Numbered from the stretch's first letter, positions 33,128 to 42,527 are shown. The stretch: DNA of 64,000 bases from Cryptosporangium arvum DSM 44712 (GCF_000585375.1 NZ_KK073874.1:1674001-1738000); one strand, 5' to 3'. The notes: generated by a model not told the origin, from the sequence alone. Program-made: numbers and translations.

Positions 33128-34351
33128 ATGACGAACAAGGCGAACATCTTCGGGAAGACGGCGCTCGTGCTGGCGGCGGCGGCCGCACTGACCGGCGTCG
33201 CGGCGAGCCCCGCCGCGGCCACCGGCGGGCCCAGGGTCGACGACGCCCTGCAGCGCGAGGTGGCCCAGCACGTTCTCGAGGCCGGTCCGCCCGGGTACCT
33301 GGCCCGGATCGACAACGGCCGTCAGGTCTACACCCTGGCGCGGGGCGTTGCGGACAAGAAGACCGGCCGCCCCATCAAGGCCACCGACCAGTTCGAGGCC
33401 GGCAGCAACACCAAGACGTTCACGTCCGTGCTCGCGCTGCAGCAGGTCGACCGCGGCCGGCTCAGCCTGGACGCTCCGGTCGAGAAGTACCTGCCGGGAG
33501 TGGTGCCGAACGGGAAGAACATCACCGTCCGGCGGCTGCTCAACCACACCAGCGGACTGTTCAGCTACACCGGCGACGAGAACTTCTTCGCGAACATGGC
33601 CAAGGACCCCCAGCACGTCTACACCGACGCCGAACTGCTGAAGATCGCGTTCAAGCACCAGCCCTACTTCGCGCCGGGCAAGGGCTGGCAGTACTCCAAC
33701 ACCAACTACACGCTGCTCGGGATGATCCTGCAGAAGCAGACCGGCAAGTCGATGGCCACGCTGGTGCAGGAGCGCATCGCCGGTCCGCTGGGGCTCGAGG
33801 ACACCTACTACGCCGACCCGCGGGCCACCGACACCGGTGAGGGCTTCGCCCACGGGTACGCGATCGAGTTCGCCACCGGCAAGCCGGGCTACACCGACAC
33901 GTCCAGCTGGCCGATCGGCAGCTGGGGCGGGGCGGCCGGCGCGATCGTCACCACGGCCGACGACCTCTCGACGTTCCTCTCCGGCGTGCTGCAGGGCAAG
34001 CTGTTCTCGGCGGCCCAGCTCACGCAGATGAAGACGACGGTTCCGCTGCCGGAGGCCTTCCCGATCAAGGGCGGCTACGGCCTCGGCCTGTTCAAGACCG
34101 ACTCGCCCTGCGGGACGGTGTGGGGCCACGGCGGCGACACGATGGGGCACCACAGCACGGCGGTGGCCACCGAGGACGGTCGGCGCACCGCGGTCACCGA
34201 CTCGACCGGTGAGCCGCTCGAGGCCACCGAGAACGCCGGCGTGAAGCGGTACTACGAGGCTCTCGTCTTCGGCGCCGACGCGGTGACCACGTGCCAGATG
34301 CTCGGCCGCCCGGTCCCGGCCGAGGTGCTGGCGAGCCTGCGCGGCAAGTGA
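33128..34351 (+). CDS. Secreted serine hydrolase (class C beta-lactamase/D-Ala carboxypeptidase-like)
   Basis: A 407-residue protein with a signal peptide (about 1-32, ending AAA) and the penicillin-binding-protein-like serine hydrolase fold. The SxxK motif is SNTK (preceded by FEAG), the YxN motif is YSNTNY, and the third motif is the HGG of GHGGDT. Such proteins (EstB/R61-type) act on D-Ala peptides, beta-lactams or esters outside the cell. It stands alone, followed by a strong hairpin. Confidence 0.87.
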   Translation: MTNKANIFGKTALVLAAAAALTGVAASPAAATGGPRVDDALQREVAQHVLEAGPPGYLARIDNGRQVYTLARGVADKKTGRPIKATDQFEAGSNTKTFTSVLALQQVDRGRLSLDAPVEKYLPGVVPNGKNITVRRLLNHTSGLFSYTGDENFFANMAKDPQHVYTDAELLKIAFKHQPYFAPGKGWQYSNTNYTLLGMILQKQTGKSMATLVQERIAGPLGLEDTYYADPRATDTGEGFAHGYAIEFATGKPGYTDTSSWPIGSWGGAAGAIVTTADDLSTFLSGVLQGKLFSAAQLTQMKTTVPLPEAFPIKGGYGLGLFKTDSPCGTVWGHGGDTMGHHSTAVATEDGRRTAVTDSTGEPLEATENAGVKRYYEALVFGADAVTTCQMLGRPVPAEVLASLRGK

Positions 34352-34366
34352 GCAGCTAGCTCCGCT

Positions 34367-34406
34367 CCCGGATCCGATGTAGAGCCAGCTCTACGTCGGA
34401 TCCGGG
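34367..34406 (+). terminator. 19-bp hairpin after the serine hydrolase gene
   Basis: CCCGGATCCGATGTAGAGC (34367-34385) pairs with 34388-34406 around a 2-base loop, with one G-U pair. It is followed by ATCTTG. It lies 15 bases after the stop at 34351. Confidence 0.8.
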
Positions 34407-34452
34407 ATCTTGCCGTCCTGACCGGGGCGGTCCGCGTTGATGTGCTTGCCCG

Positions 34453-35265
34453 ATGACACAAACCGTGGAGGCTCCACCCCGCGCGACGACGATCTGGCCC
34501 TTCCTGGCGCTCGCCTTCGGTATCGCCTGGGGCTGGATGGCGCTCAGCTGTCTCGTGTTCGACCTCTCGTTCGCGAACCCGCTCGTACAGATCCCCTGCG
34601 GGTTCGCGCCGGCCATCGCGGCGGTGGTGGTGCGGCGGTGGATCAGCCGGGAGGGCTTCGCCGACGCCGGTTCGCGGCCGCGGTTGCGGGCCGCCTGGCC
34701 GTACTACGTGCTGGCCTGGCTGGTGCCCTTCGGGATCGCCGCGGTCGTGCTGGTGATCGCGGCCGCCTCGGGGAAGTGGGACCCGGCGCTCGACGAGGTG
34801 GTACCCGGTCTGCCGGTCTGGGTGCTGCCGCTCGCGCTCGGCCTGCTGGCGCTGGTCACCACCCCGCTGTTCTGGGGCGAGGAGTTCGGCTGGACCGGCT
34901 ACCTGCTCGTGCGCATCGCCCCCGGCCGCCCGCGCGTCGCCGCGCTGGCGGCCGGTCTGGTCGCGGCGATCTGGCACTACCCGCTGGTGCTCACCGACTA
35001 CGACCAGTACGGCAACGTGCTGCTCGGTCTGGTCGGCTGGACCGCGTGGATCATGTGCCAGGAGGTGTTGCTGGCCTGGCTACGCGAGCGCAGCGGCAGC
35101 GTCTGGCCGGCCTGCCTGGCGCACGCGGGCAACAACATGATTCTGGCGCCGCTGATCGGGGTGCTGATCACCACCGGCGCGTTCAGCAACGAGGTCGTGA
35201 ACTTCCTCGTCGTCGCGGTGCTGATCGTCCTCGCGCTCCGGCCGCTGCTCACCGCCCACCGATGA
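34453..35265 (+). CDS. CPBP-family intramembrane metalloprotease
   Basis: A 270-residue protein with about eight membrane helices. It carries the Abi/CPBP motifs: WGEEFGWTGYL (Glu-Glu pair), AIWHYPLVL (His), and LAHAGNNMILAP (His/Asn). The family includes CAAX-type prenyl proteases and bacteriocin-immunity proteins. No partner gene suggests the substrate. Its last 17 bases overlap a convergent gene. Confidence 0.87.
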   Translation: MTQTVEAPPRATTIWPFLALAFGIAWGWMALSCLVFDLSFANPLVQIPCGFAPAIAAVVVRRWISREGFADAGSRPRLRAAWPYYVLAWLVPFGIAAVVLVIAAASGKWDPALDEVVPGLPVWVLPLALGLLALVTTPLFWGEEFGWTGYLLVRIAPGRPRVAALAAGLVAAIWHYPLVLTDYDQYGNVLLGLVGWTAWIMCQEVLLAWLRERSGSVWPACLAHAGNNMILAPLIGVLITTGAFSNEVVNFLVVAVLIVLALRPLLTAHR

Positions 35266-36106
35266 GCCGGTCGGCGAGGGCGGCCAGCGTCCGGAAGTCC
35301 TCGGCCGCCGGAAGACGGTCGCGCGGGTGGTCGGGGTTGGAGTCGAGGACGACGTACTCCGCCCCCAGCTCGATCAGCGTGCGGAAGTCGGCCGCGACCT
35401 GGTCGAGGCTGCCGGTGCCGGGTGCCCGATCGGGTGCGGAGTCGTGAGCCGTCACCCGGGCACGCATCCGGGGGCAGAACGCGACCCCCTGCGTCTTCGG
35501 GAGCCCGACGTCGCGCAACCAGTCCAGCGGAGCGTTGTTCGGGTGCCAGGCGTCGCCGTGGGCCACCGCCCGGCGCAGCACCGCGGGCGCGGTGCCGCCG
35601 ATCCAGATCGGAGTGTGCCGGGCCGGGCCGGTCGCGACGTCCCGGTAGTCGACGAACTCGCCGCTCGCCGACGTGACCTCGTCGCGGAGCGCGGAGCGGA
35701 TCGCGGCCACGTACTCCTCCGACGCCCGTCCGCGACCGGCGAAGTCGAGCCCCAGCGCCTCGAACTCGTCGGACGCCCAGCCGGCCGCGACGCCGAGCAC
35801 GAAGTGCCCGTCGGTGAAGTCGTGCAGCGCGGCCGCCATCGAGGCGGTGAGCAGCGGGTGGCGGTACGGCAGGATCGTGACCGTCGTGCCGAGTTCGAGC
35901 CCGTCGGCGTAGCCGGCCACCCAGCCGAGGGTGGTGAACGGGTCGTAGAACGGCGGCGGGTAGAGGTCGGCCACCTGTGGGGTCACGGCCACGTGGTCGG
36001 ACATCATCGCCAGCGTGAACCCGTGGTCCTGGGTGAACTTCACCCAGTCGCGCATCTCGCGGGGCGAGGTGGTGAAGTTCGGGATGTTGATGCCCAGCTT
36101 GACCAC
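35249..36106 (-). CDS. LLM-class flavin (F420)-dependent oxidoreductase
   Basis: A 285-residue luciferase-like TIM-barrel protein. It begins KLGINIPNFTTSPREMRDWV, with LAMMSDHV and the family core FVLGVAAGWASDEFEALGLD. It ends LGAEYVVLDSNPDHPRD. Many actinobacterial members use F420. The substrate is unknown. GTG 36106 was chosen at the conserved start. It follows the deaminase gene by 5 bases in a two-gene operon. It is also an intact relative of the family remnant at 3890-4030. Confidence 0.85.
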   Translation of the reverse strand: MVKLGINIPNFTTSPREMRDWVKFTQDHGFTLAMMSDHVAVTPQVADLYPPPFYDPFTTLGWVAGYADGLELGTTVTILPYRHPLLTASMAAALHDFTDGHFVLGVAAGWASDEFEALGLDFAGRGRASEEYVAAIRSALRDEVTSASGEFVDYRDVATGPARHTPIWIGGTAPAVLRRAVAHGDAWHPNNAPLDWLRDVGLPKTQGVAFCPRMRARVTAHDSAPDRAPGTGSLDQVAADFRTLIELGAEYVVLDSNPDHPRDRLPAAEDFRTLAALADRLIGGR

Positions 36107-36111
36107 CGCGG

Positions 36112-36528
36112 TCAGCCGTTCAGGTAGCGCGCGAACGGCGCGGTGGCCTCGGCGTGGGTGGCGTGGCGCGCCTCGAACACGTCCGGCGCGGGCACCGGGT
36201 AGCCCAGGTCGGGGATGTCGGTGGCCTGCGCGGCGTACCAGATGACCGCGATTCCGGTGGCTTGCGCCGCCCGGCAGCACATCGGGCAGGGCTCGCAGCT
36301 GGAGTAGATCTCCGCGCCGCGCAGGTCGAGCGTGCCGAGGTTCCGGCAGGCCGCCCGCACGGCTTCCACCTCGGCGTGCGCGGCGGGGTCCAGGTCGCGG
36401 AGCACGGTGTTGACGCCGGTGGCCAGCACTTCGCCGTCACGGACCAGCAGGGCGCCGAACGGAAGTTGTCCGGAGGCGGCGTTCTGGGTGGCGAGGTCGA
36501 CCGCTCGACCCAGCAGTTTCGGATCCAT
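36112..36528 (-). CDS. Nucleoside/cytosine-guanine deaminase family protein
   Basis: A 138-residue zinc deaminase. The catalytic site is HAE (51-53, His ligand and Glu proton shuttle) and PCPMC (80-84, two Cys ligands). Length and signatures (NTVLRDLDPAAHAEVEA; IYSSCEPCPMC) match guanine deaminase/tRNA-specific-like cytoplasmic deaminases, which hydrolyse an amino group of a purine or pyrimidine. It is divergent from the PadR gene. Confidence 0.88.
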   Translation of the reverse strand: MDPKLLGRAVDLATQNAASGQLPFGALLVRDGEVLATGVNTVLRDLDPAAHAEVEAVRAACRNLGTLDLRGAEIYSSCEPCPMCCRAAQATGIAVIWYAAQATDIPDLGYPVPAPDVFEARHATHAEATAPFARYLNG

Positions 36529-36565
36529 GCGGACCTTGTTACCAGTCGCTGGAAGTCGGACGTTT

Positions 36566-36588
36566 ACATATGTAGTTCGTCGGCATAT
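36566..36588. promoter_or_regulatory. Possible PadR operator
   Basis: ACATATGT (36566-36573) is a perfect palindrome, and a CATAT half recurs at 36584-36588, just before the PadR start at 36598. AT-rich ATAT dyads are typical of PadR autoregulatory sites. Confidence 0.45.
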
Positions 36589-36597
36589 TGTGACGGC

Positions 36598-36933
36598 ATG
36601 CCTGACCGTATGCGTGAACCCACGTACTTCATCCTCGCCGCGCTCCAGGACGAGCCCCGCTACGGCTACGCGATCATCAAGCAGGTCGAGGTGCTGTCCC
36701 AGGGGCGGGTCACGTTGGCCACCGGCACGCTCTACTCCGCGCTGGACCGCCTCACCGCGGAGGGGTTCGTCGGCGTGGTGCGTGAGGAGATCGTCAACGG
36801 CCGGGCCCGGCGCTACTACGAGGTCACGCCGGACGGCCTGGCGGCACTCCGGGCCGAGGCCGCCCACCTGGCCAACGCGGCCAAGGTCGTGACCGACCGG
36901 ATGACGCTGCGCCCGGCGACCGGTCTCGCATGA
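36598..36933 (+). CDS. PadR-family transcriptional regulator
   Basis: A 111-residue short PadR (subfamily 1-like without the long C-terminal helix pair). Landmarks are YFILAALQDEPRYGYAIIKQ, the wing region ATGTLYSALDRLTAEGFV and RRYYEVTPDGL. Such repressors typically control a linked membrane protein or transporter in response to a ligand. Its stop overlaps the next start (ATGA at 36930), so it and the membrane protein form one unit. Confidence 0.88.
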   Translation: MPDRMREPTYFILAALQDEPRYGYAIIKQVEVLSQGRVTLATGTLYSALDRLTAEGFVGVVREEIVNGRARRYYEVTPDGLAALRAEAAHLANAAKVVTDRMTLRPATGLA

Positions 36934-37817
36934 GCGGCGACCTCGAGCGGCGCTACGCGCGCGTCCTCCGGCTCTACCCGAAGGCCTACCGGCGCGAGCG
37001 CGGCCCCGAACTCCTGGCGACGCTCCTGGAGGCGTCCGCCCGCCCGAAGCGCCGGGAGCTCCCGGCGCTCCTGCTGGGCGCGCTGCGTGCCCACGCCGGG
37101 TCGGACCGCCGGACCGCCGGGGGCACCTGGGTGGCCGCGTCGCGCGTCGCCGCGCTGATGGTGCTGGTCTACGCGATCACCACCGCGCCCGTCCGGGCCG
37201 GCATCACCCTCGCGTACGGCCTTCCGCACGGCTGGTGGCTGATCGAGCAGAGCCTGCCCGAGCTGGTCGCGGCGCCGGTGGGGCTGCTCGCGCTGGCCGC
37301 CGCGGTGCTGGGGCGCCACCGGATCGCGCTCGGCGTCACCTCCGTCGCGTTCCTGGTGGGGTTGGGGACCTGGCTGACCGACACCGCTCTCGAGGCCGGC
37401 TTCTTCCGCTACCTGTTCGCGGCGCTGCTGCTGCTACCGGCGGTCCGGACGGCCCCGCCTCCGGTCTCCGGGCTGCTCAGGTACGCCCTCTCCGCGCCCG
37501 CGCTGCTCGTCGCCGCCGACCGGATCGGGGAGGACGTCGTCCCCGCCGTGGCCGGGATCGTGGGCTTCGGCGCGTTCGTCGCCGTCTGGTTCGTCGCGCT
37601 GTTCTGGGCCGTCGTCGACGAGCGCGTCACGCTGGCCGTGGGGCTGTTCTTCCTCGCCGAAGCCCTGCTCTGGCCGATCGTGCTCGCGGTTTTCACCGCC
37701 GGGGGTGCCAGCGGGAACCTGACCGGGCTCGCGGTCACGATGGCGCTCACCGCGCTCGTTCCCACCGTGTTGCTCTCGGTCTCCGCGATCGCCGTCCGGC
37801 GCCAGGCTCGCCTCTAG
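36930..37817 (+). CDS. PadR-linked membrane protein of unknown function
   Basis: This 295-residue protein has a cytoplasmic N-terminus (LERRYARVLRLYPKAYRRER, a motif common in membrane proteins encoded next to PadR genes in actinobacteria) and about seven membrane helices from residue 70. No enzymatic motif is visible. A role in envelope stress, with PadR as its controller, is plausible but not shown. Confidence 0.78.
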   Translation: MSGDLERRYARVLRLYPKAYRRERGPELLATLLEASARPKRRELPALLLGALRAHAGSDRRTAGGTWVAASRVAALMVLVYAITTAPVRAGITLAYGLPHGWWLIEQSLPELVAAPVGLLALAAAVLGRHRIALGVTSVAFLVGLGTWLTDTALEAGFFRYLFAALLLLPAVRTAPPPVSGLLRYALSAPALLVAADRIGEDVVPAVAGIVGFGAFVAVWFVALFWAVVDERVTLAVGLFFLAEALLWPIVLAVFTAGGASGNLTGLAVTMALTALVPTVLLSVSAIAVRRQARL

Positions 37818-37897
37818 GATCCGTCCCGGTAACTCTTCGATCAGCCCGCGCCCGGCCGATGGGGCTATGACGAGGATCCTCCGAGCCGGGGAGGGGC

Positions 37898-39679
37898 GTG
37901 CTCGACGGACTGCGCGGCCGACTGAACGCCAGTCGCTTTCGGCGTCCGGTGATCGCCACCGGACCCGCGATGGCGGCCATCGCGGGAGCGGCGTACCTGG
38001 CCGGTGGCGTCATCGGGCTGTTCTCGGCCGTGCTGCAGCAGGACAGCGACGGCGACGTTTACGTGCTCGCGTTGTCACTGGTCGCGATCGCGCTGGGGTG
38101 CGGCCTGGGGATCGTCGCGGTCCGCGGGCACCGGCTGCCGGAAACCTGCTACCACCTGCTGGCGCTCGCCCCGATCGGCGTGATCACGCTGGGAATCCGG
38201 GCCGAGCGGGAGAGCCTGCTCGCGATGGCGCTGGCGTCCCTGCTGATTCTCGTGACGATCTTCGCGTTCGCGTTCTTCACCTGGGTGGCCGCCTGGAGCC
38301 TGCAGGTCCTCTCGGTGGTGGCGTTGATCGGGGCGAAGCTGGCCTGGGACGCGATGCCGTGGATGGCGGCGGTCGCGATGTCCGTGCAGAACGTCATCCT
38401 CGCGGTGATCCTCGGCTGGCTGGTCCGTGCCGCGGCCCGCGCGGAGACCGACGATCTCACCGGTCTGCCGGATCGCCGCGGGTTCGAGCGGGCGCTGGCG
38501 TCCGCGCTCGACCGGGCGGCACGCATCGATCGCCCGTTGAGCCTCGCGTTCCTGGACCTGGACGACTTCGCCGCGGTCAACGAGCAGCGGGGGAGAGCGG
38601 CCGGGGACCAGCTGATGCACCTGGTCGCGCAGGAGTGGGCGGCGCTCGTCGGGTCCGACGGGGTGCTGGCCCGCTACGGCGGCGATCGCTTCGCGCTGCT
38701 GCTGCCGCTCTCCGTCTCGCAGGCGTCCGAACTGCTGGAACGGTTCCCGAGGGAGTTCTCGGCCGGTATCGCCGGCCGGTGCCTCGACGACACGCCGGTC
38801 ACGCTGTCGGGACGGGCGGAGGCCGCGCTCGAGGAGGCCCGCCGGGCCGGGGGCAGCCGCGTCTTCTGCAGCGCGGACGGTGCCGCCGACAACTGGGCCG
38901 AGATGGCCGCCGCGCTGTCCGCGGGTGAGTTCACCGTCGTCTACCAGCCGATCGTCGACCTGGGCTCCGGGCGGACCACCGGGGCCGAGGCGCTGCTCCG
39001 GTGGGTCAGGGCCGACGGTGCTCCGGTGTCGCCGGTCGACTTCATCCCCCGGGCCGAACGCAGCGGCTTCATCGTCGAACTCGGCCGGTTCGTGCTGGAG
39101 ACCGCCGGCCGGGAGGCCGCGGCGTGGGCCGTCCCCGGCAAGATCACGGTGAACGTTTCCGGCCGCGAGCTGCACCAGCCCGGCTACTACGACCAGGTCA
39201 CGACGACGCTGATGACGACCGGTCTCCCACCGGGACGCCTGGTCCTGGAAGTCACCGAGAGCATGCTCGAAGCCGACTCGCCGGTCGCGCTCGAGACGCT
39301 GCGGCGGCTCCGCGCGCTCGGGATCCGGATCGCGGTGGACGACTTCGGTACCGGGTGGTCGTCGCTGAGCCGGCTCGACCGGCTACCGGCGGACATCCTG
39401 AAGATCGACAGGTCGTTCGTCGCCGCGATCGCGCCGGAGGCCACGTCGGCGCCGCTGGTCGCCGCGATCACGGCGCTGGCGGCGGCGCTCGGGCTACGCA
39501 CGGTCGCCGAAGGCGTCGAGGAGGAGCACCAGGCGACTGTGCTCGCGCGCCACGGGGTCGACGAGGTGCAGGGCTGGCTCCACGGACGCCCCGGCGACAG
39601 CGCGGCGATCCGCGCGGCTCTCGGCCGCCCCGCCGTCGACCGCCCGGATCTTCCCGTCACCGACCGGGTGAGCCACTGA
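37898..39679 (+). CDS. Membrane GGDEF-EAL protein with degenerate GGDEF (c-di-GMP phosphodiesterase)
   Basis: A 593-residue protein with four to six membrane helices (about 20-180), a GGDEF domain (190-330) and an EAL domain (about 340-580). The GGDEF active site reads YGGDRF, with Arg replacing the catalytic Glu. The domain is also cut short, so it cannot make c-di-GMP and may only bind GTP. The EAL domain keeps EALLRW, NVSGREL, EVTESML and DDFGTGWSS, the metal and catalytic residues, so c-di-GMP hydrolysis is likely. GTG 37898 follows GGGGAGGGG. Confidence 0.87.
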   Translation: MLDGLRGRLNASRFRRPVIATGPAMAAIAGAAYLAGGVIGLFSAVLQQDSDGDVYVLALSLVAIALGCGLGIVAVRGHRLPETCYHLLALAPIGVITLGIRAERESLLAMALASLLILVTIFAFAFFTWVAAWSLQVLSVVALIGAKLAWDAMPWMAAVAMSVQNVILAVILGWLVRAAARAETDDLTGLPDRRGFERALASALDRAARIDRPLSLAFLDLDDFAAVNEQRGRAAGDQLMHLVAQEWAALVGSDGVLARYGGDRFALLLPLSVSQASELLERFPREFSAGIAGRCLDDTPVTLSGRAEAALEEARRAGGSRVFCSADGAADNWAEMAAALSAGEFTVVYQPIVDLGSGRTTGAEALLRWVRADGAPVSPVDFIPRAERSGFIVELGRFVLETAGREAAAWAVPGKITVNVSGRELHQPGYYDQVTTTLMTTGLPPGRLVLEVTESMLEADSPVALETLRRLRALGIRIAVDDFGTGWSSLSRLDRLPADILKIDRSFVAAIAPEATSAPLVAAITALAAALGLRTVAEGVEEEHQATVLARHGVDEVQGWLHGRPGDSAAIRAALGRPAVDRPDLPVTDRVSH

Positions 39680-39725
39680 CGTCGTTTTGTCTTCGCCGGG
39701 CTCGATCGGCGCCGATGAGCAGCGT

Positions 39726-41174
39726 GTGAGACGTGTCCCCGGGTGGCTCGTGCCCCTGTTCGCCGCCGCGTGCGGCGTGCCTTCGGCGATCGCGCCGGGC
39801 AACGCCTGGGCACACGGCTGCTACCTGCTCGGCTTCGCCTCGTTCGTCGCCCTCGGCTGGGTGCGTCTGCGCACGATCTCCGGCCCCGCCCGCACCGGCT
39901 ACGGCCTCATCCTCGGCGCGCTCAGCGTCTGGCTGGCCGGTGACCTGCTCTACGACGCGCTGAGCCGATTCGTCGGGCCACCCGGCGAGGTGAGCGCGTC
40001 CGACGTCTTCTGGGTCAGCGGGTATCCGCTGCTGGCGATCGGGCTGGTGCACCTGGTGCGGCTGCGCACGTCCGGGCGGCTGCGCGAGGGCCTGCTCGAC
40101 GCGATGACGCTGGCCACCGTCATGGCCTGGCTGTGCTGGCAGTTCGTGATCCTCCCGGCCGCCGAGAACCAGCGGCTCGCGCTGCCGGTGGTCGTCGGCG
40201 CGCTCTACCCGCTGGGCGACGTCGTGCTGTTCGCCGTCGTCGCGATCCTCGTCCTGGCGCCCGGCTCGAGGGGCGGACCGACCCGCTTCGTCGTCGGCGC
40301 GCTCACCCTGACGCTGCTCGGGGACGTTCTCATTTCGATGCTGCCCGCGGTGTTCGAGGACCTGACCCGGGCCGTCCAGGCCGATCGGCTCGACGGTGTG
40401 CTGCTGGTGGCCAACAGCCTGTTCGTGTCGGCGGTCGTGCACCCGAACGCGGCGAAGATCGCCGAACCCGCTCCGGCCGAGCACCAGAAACTGCACCCGG
40501 CCCGAGTGGTCTTCCTCGGGATCCCGCTGGTCACGATGCCGTTGTTCGCCGGTCTCAACAGCTTCACCGGCGTGGTCAGCCGCGCCTCCCTGGTCGTGTC
40601 GATCGTCCTGCTGACCTCGCTCGTGCTGGTGCGGTTCGTGCTCGTCGTGCGCGGGCAGGAGGCGATCCGGGCCGAACTCGCCCACCAGGCCCACCACGAT
40701 CAGCTGACCGGCCTGGCCAACCGGCCGGCTCTGCGCACCGTGCTCGACCTGTCGCTGTCGGCCCCGCGCGACGCCTACGGGCCGGTGCTCTTCTACCTGG
40801 ACCTCAACGGCTTCAAGCAGATCAACGACCGGTACGGCCACGCCGCCGGTGACGTCGTGCTGGTCGAGTTCGCGCGCCGGCTCACCGGGGTGCTCCGGCA
40901 CGGCGACGTGGCGGCCCGCCTCGGCGGGGACGAGTTCGTGGTGCTCTCCGACTGCGTCGAGACGCCGGCGGAGGCGGGCGCGATGGCCGGGCGGCTCCAG
41001 GCGCTCACCGTCGCGCCGGTCGTGATGGACGGCGAGCGGCTCACGGTGGGCGTCAGCATCGGCGTGGCCGCGGCCGACGACCTGGAGCACCCCGACGTCG
41101 ACGGGCTGCTCGCCGCGGCCGACGCCGACATGTACCGCCAGAAGACCGCCCGCCGGTCACTCCAGGACGCCTAG
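39726..41174 (+). CDS. Membrane-bound diguanylate cyclase (GGDEF)
   Basis: A 482-residue protein with about nine or ten membrane helices (to about residue 320) and a C-terminal GGDEF domain. The active site LGGDEFVVL is intact, and an RxxD inhibitory site (RHGD, five residues before GGDEF) is present, so feedback inhibition by c-di-GMP is expected. FYLDLNGFKQINDRYGHAAGD is the usual metal/GTP segment. GTG 39726 was chosen; an upstream in-frame TTG at 39687 is possible. It lies 46 bases after the phosphodiesterase gene, giving a make/break pair. Confidence 0.88.
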   Translation: MRRVPGWLVPLFAAACGVPSAIAPGNAWAHGCYLLGFASFVALGWVRLRTISGPARTGYGLILGALSVWLAGDLLYDALSRFVGPPGEVSASDVFWVSGYPLLAIGLVHLVRLRTSGRLREGLLDAMTLATVMAWLCWQFVILPAAENQRLALPVVVGALYPLGDVVLFAVVAILVLAPGSRGGPTRFVVGALTLTLLGDVLISMLPAVFEDLTRAVQADRLDGVLLVANSLFVSAVVHPNAAKIAEPAPAEHQKLHPARVVFLGIPLVTMPLFAGLNSFTGVVSRASLVVSIVLLTSLVLVRFVLVVRGQEAIRAELAHQAHHDQLTGLANRPALRTVLDLSLSAPRDAYGPVLFYLDLNGFKQINDRYGHAAGDVVLVEFARRLTGVLRHGDVAARLGGDEFVVLSDCVETPAEAGAMAGRLQALTVAPVVMDGERLTVGVSIGVAAADDLEHPDVDGLLAAADADMYRQKTARRSLQDA

Positions 41175-42031
41175 GCCAGGGACTGGGTGCCCAGCACGAT
41201 CGCCAGGTCGAGGCGCTCGGCGTCGGAGGTGCCCGGTTCGGCGGTGTAGACCATGATGCGCAGTTCGTCGGTGGCGACGACGAGCGTGTCGCAGTCGAGC
41301 GTGATCTCCCCGACCGCCGGATGGTCGATCACCTTCTGCCGCGTCGGTTCGCGCCCGGCGTTCGACGAACCGGATTCCCACAGCTCGACGAACCGGGGGC
41401 TCAGCGCGCCCAGATCCTCGACCAGGCGGGCCAGCGCACGGTCCGCCGGGTAGCGGGCGAACGTCAGCCGCAGGTCGGCGATCAGGCCGGCCTGCACGTC
41501 GGCCTCCTCCTCGGCCGTGTGCACGGTCCGGTTCCCCGACCCGGCCAGGTGCCGCCACACCGCGTTGCGTTCGATCCCGCGCCAGCTCGACGTGTCGCCC
41601 ATCAACGCCTCGTACGGGGCGTTCGCGACGACGAGCGTCCAGGTCGCGTCGTACACCACGACCGGGGTGGTCGAGAGCCGGTCGAGCAGCCGCTGCACGC
41701 TCGGGGCCAGCCGCGAGGGCACCAGGTCACGCCCCGGCGACGCGTGCCCGGCCAGTTCGTACAGCAACGCGCGCTCGGCGTCGGAGACGCGCAGCGCCCG
41801 GGCGAGGGCCTCGACGACCTGAGCCGACGGCGACGTCGCCCGCCCCTGTTCCAGGCGGGTCAGGTAGTCGGCGGAGATGCCGGCGAGGCCGGCGAGCTCC
41901 TCGCGGCGCAGGCCACTGGCCCGGCGGCGTCCGGTGGCCCGCAGGCCGACGTCCCCGGGTGCGACGCGGTCACGCCGGCGGCGCACCGTCCGGCCGAATT
42001 CCCACGAGTCCACGCGACCAGTCTGCGCCAC
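41171..42031 (-). CDS. XRE-family regulator with MmyB-like domain
   Basis: A 286-residue protein of the same class as the one at 21186-22049. It has a helix-turn-helix (SGLRREELAGLAGISADYLT, RLEQGRAT) and an MmyB-like C-terminal domain (YDATWTLVVANAPYEALMG; VYTAEPGTSDAERL). No adjacent oxidoreductase is present on its strand, so its target is unclear. It overlaps the convergent diguanylate cyclase gene by 4 bases. Confidence 0.85.
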   Translation of the reverse strand: MAQTGRVDSWEFGRTVRRRRDRVAPGDVGLRATGRRRASGLRREELAGLAGISADYLTRLEQGRATSPSAQVVEALARALRVSDAERALLYELAGHASPGRDLVPSRLAPSVQRLLDRLSTTPVVVYDATWTLVVANAPYEALMGDTSSWRGIERNAVWRHLAGSGNRTVHTAEEEADVQAGLIADLRLTFARYPADRALARLVEDLGALSPRFVELWESGSSNAGREPTRQKVIDHPAVGEITLDCDTLVVATDELRIMVYTAEPGTSDAERLDLAIVLGTQSLA

Positions 42032-42061
42032 CGCGCGCGGGTCAGCCTGGCCCCGTCAGAC

Positions 42062-42487
42062 CTACGACGACGGCCGGGCCTTCGGCACCACCGAGCCGTC
42101 CACGAGCGAACCGCCGAGCTTCTTCTGACGGCTCGCGGCCTCGGGTTTCGTGCTGGCGGAGACCGTCCACCCCGGGCCGACGACGTACCACCCGCCGAAG
42201 CCGGCGGCCTCGTAGAGCCACACGTCCCGGAACTTGTCCGCCGGGAACGTCGTCACGGCGAACAGGGCGCCTTCGGTGCCGCACATGCCCTGGCGCAGTT
42301 CCTTGGCCTGGATGCGGATCTCGGGGGTGCAGTCCAGGTGTGAAGCGATCTGCTCGACGGTGCCGGTGACCGGTGGTGACACGCTCGGTGACGGCGACGA
42401 GGCCGGTTTCGGATCCTCGCCGGAACACCCGGCCAGCACGCCGCAGACCAGAGCCACCGCCAGCGCGTCGCGATGTATCCGTCCCAT
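42062..42487 (-). CDS. Small lipoprotein of unknown function
   Basis: This 141-residue protein has a lipoprotein signal (VALVCGVLAGC, Cys about residue 21) followed by a Ser/Pro-rich linker and a compact mature domain with two cysteines (LDCTPEIRI and GMCGTEG) that may pair. No family is recognised. The start codon is ATG 42487. Confidence 0.7.
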   Translation of the reverse strand: MGRIHRDALAVALVCGVLAGCSGEDPKPASSPSPSVSPPVTGTVEQIASHLDCTPEIRIQAKELRQGMCGTEGALFAVTTFPADKFRDVWLYEAAGFGGWYVVGPGWTVSASTKPEAASRQKKLGGSLVDGSVVPKARPSS

Positions 42488-42527
42488 GACCCGATTGACG
42501 TGAGCCGCAGCTGCTCGGTTCACTGGC

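Noticed and set aside
31889..34153. Open frame of 754 codons on the minus strand
   Set aside because: It is antisense to the ArsR, SRPBCC and serine hydrolase genes, which have clear motifs; the composition is that of a GC shadow.
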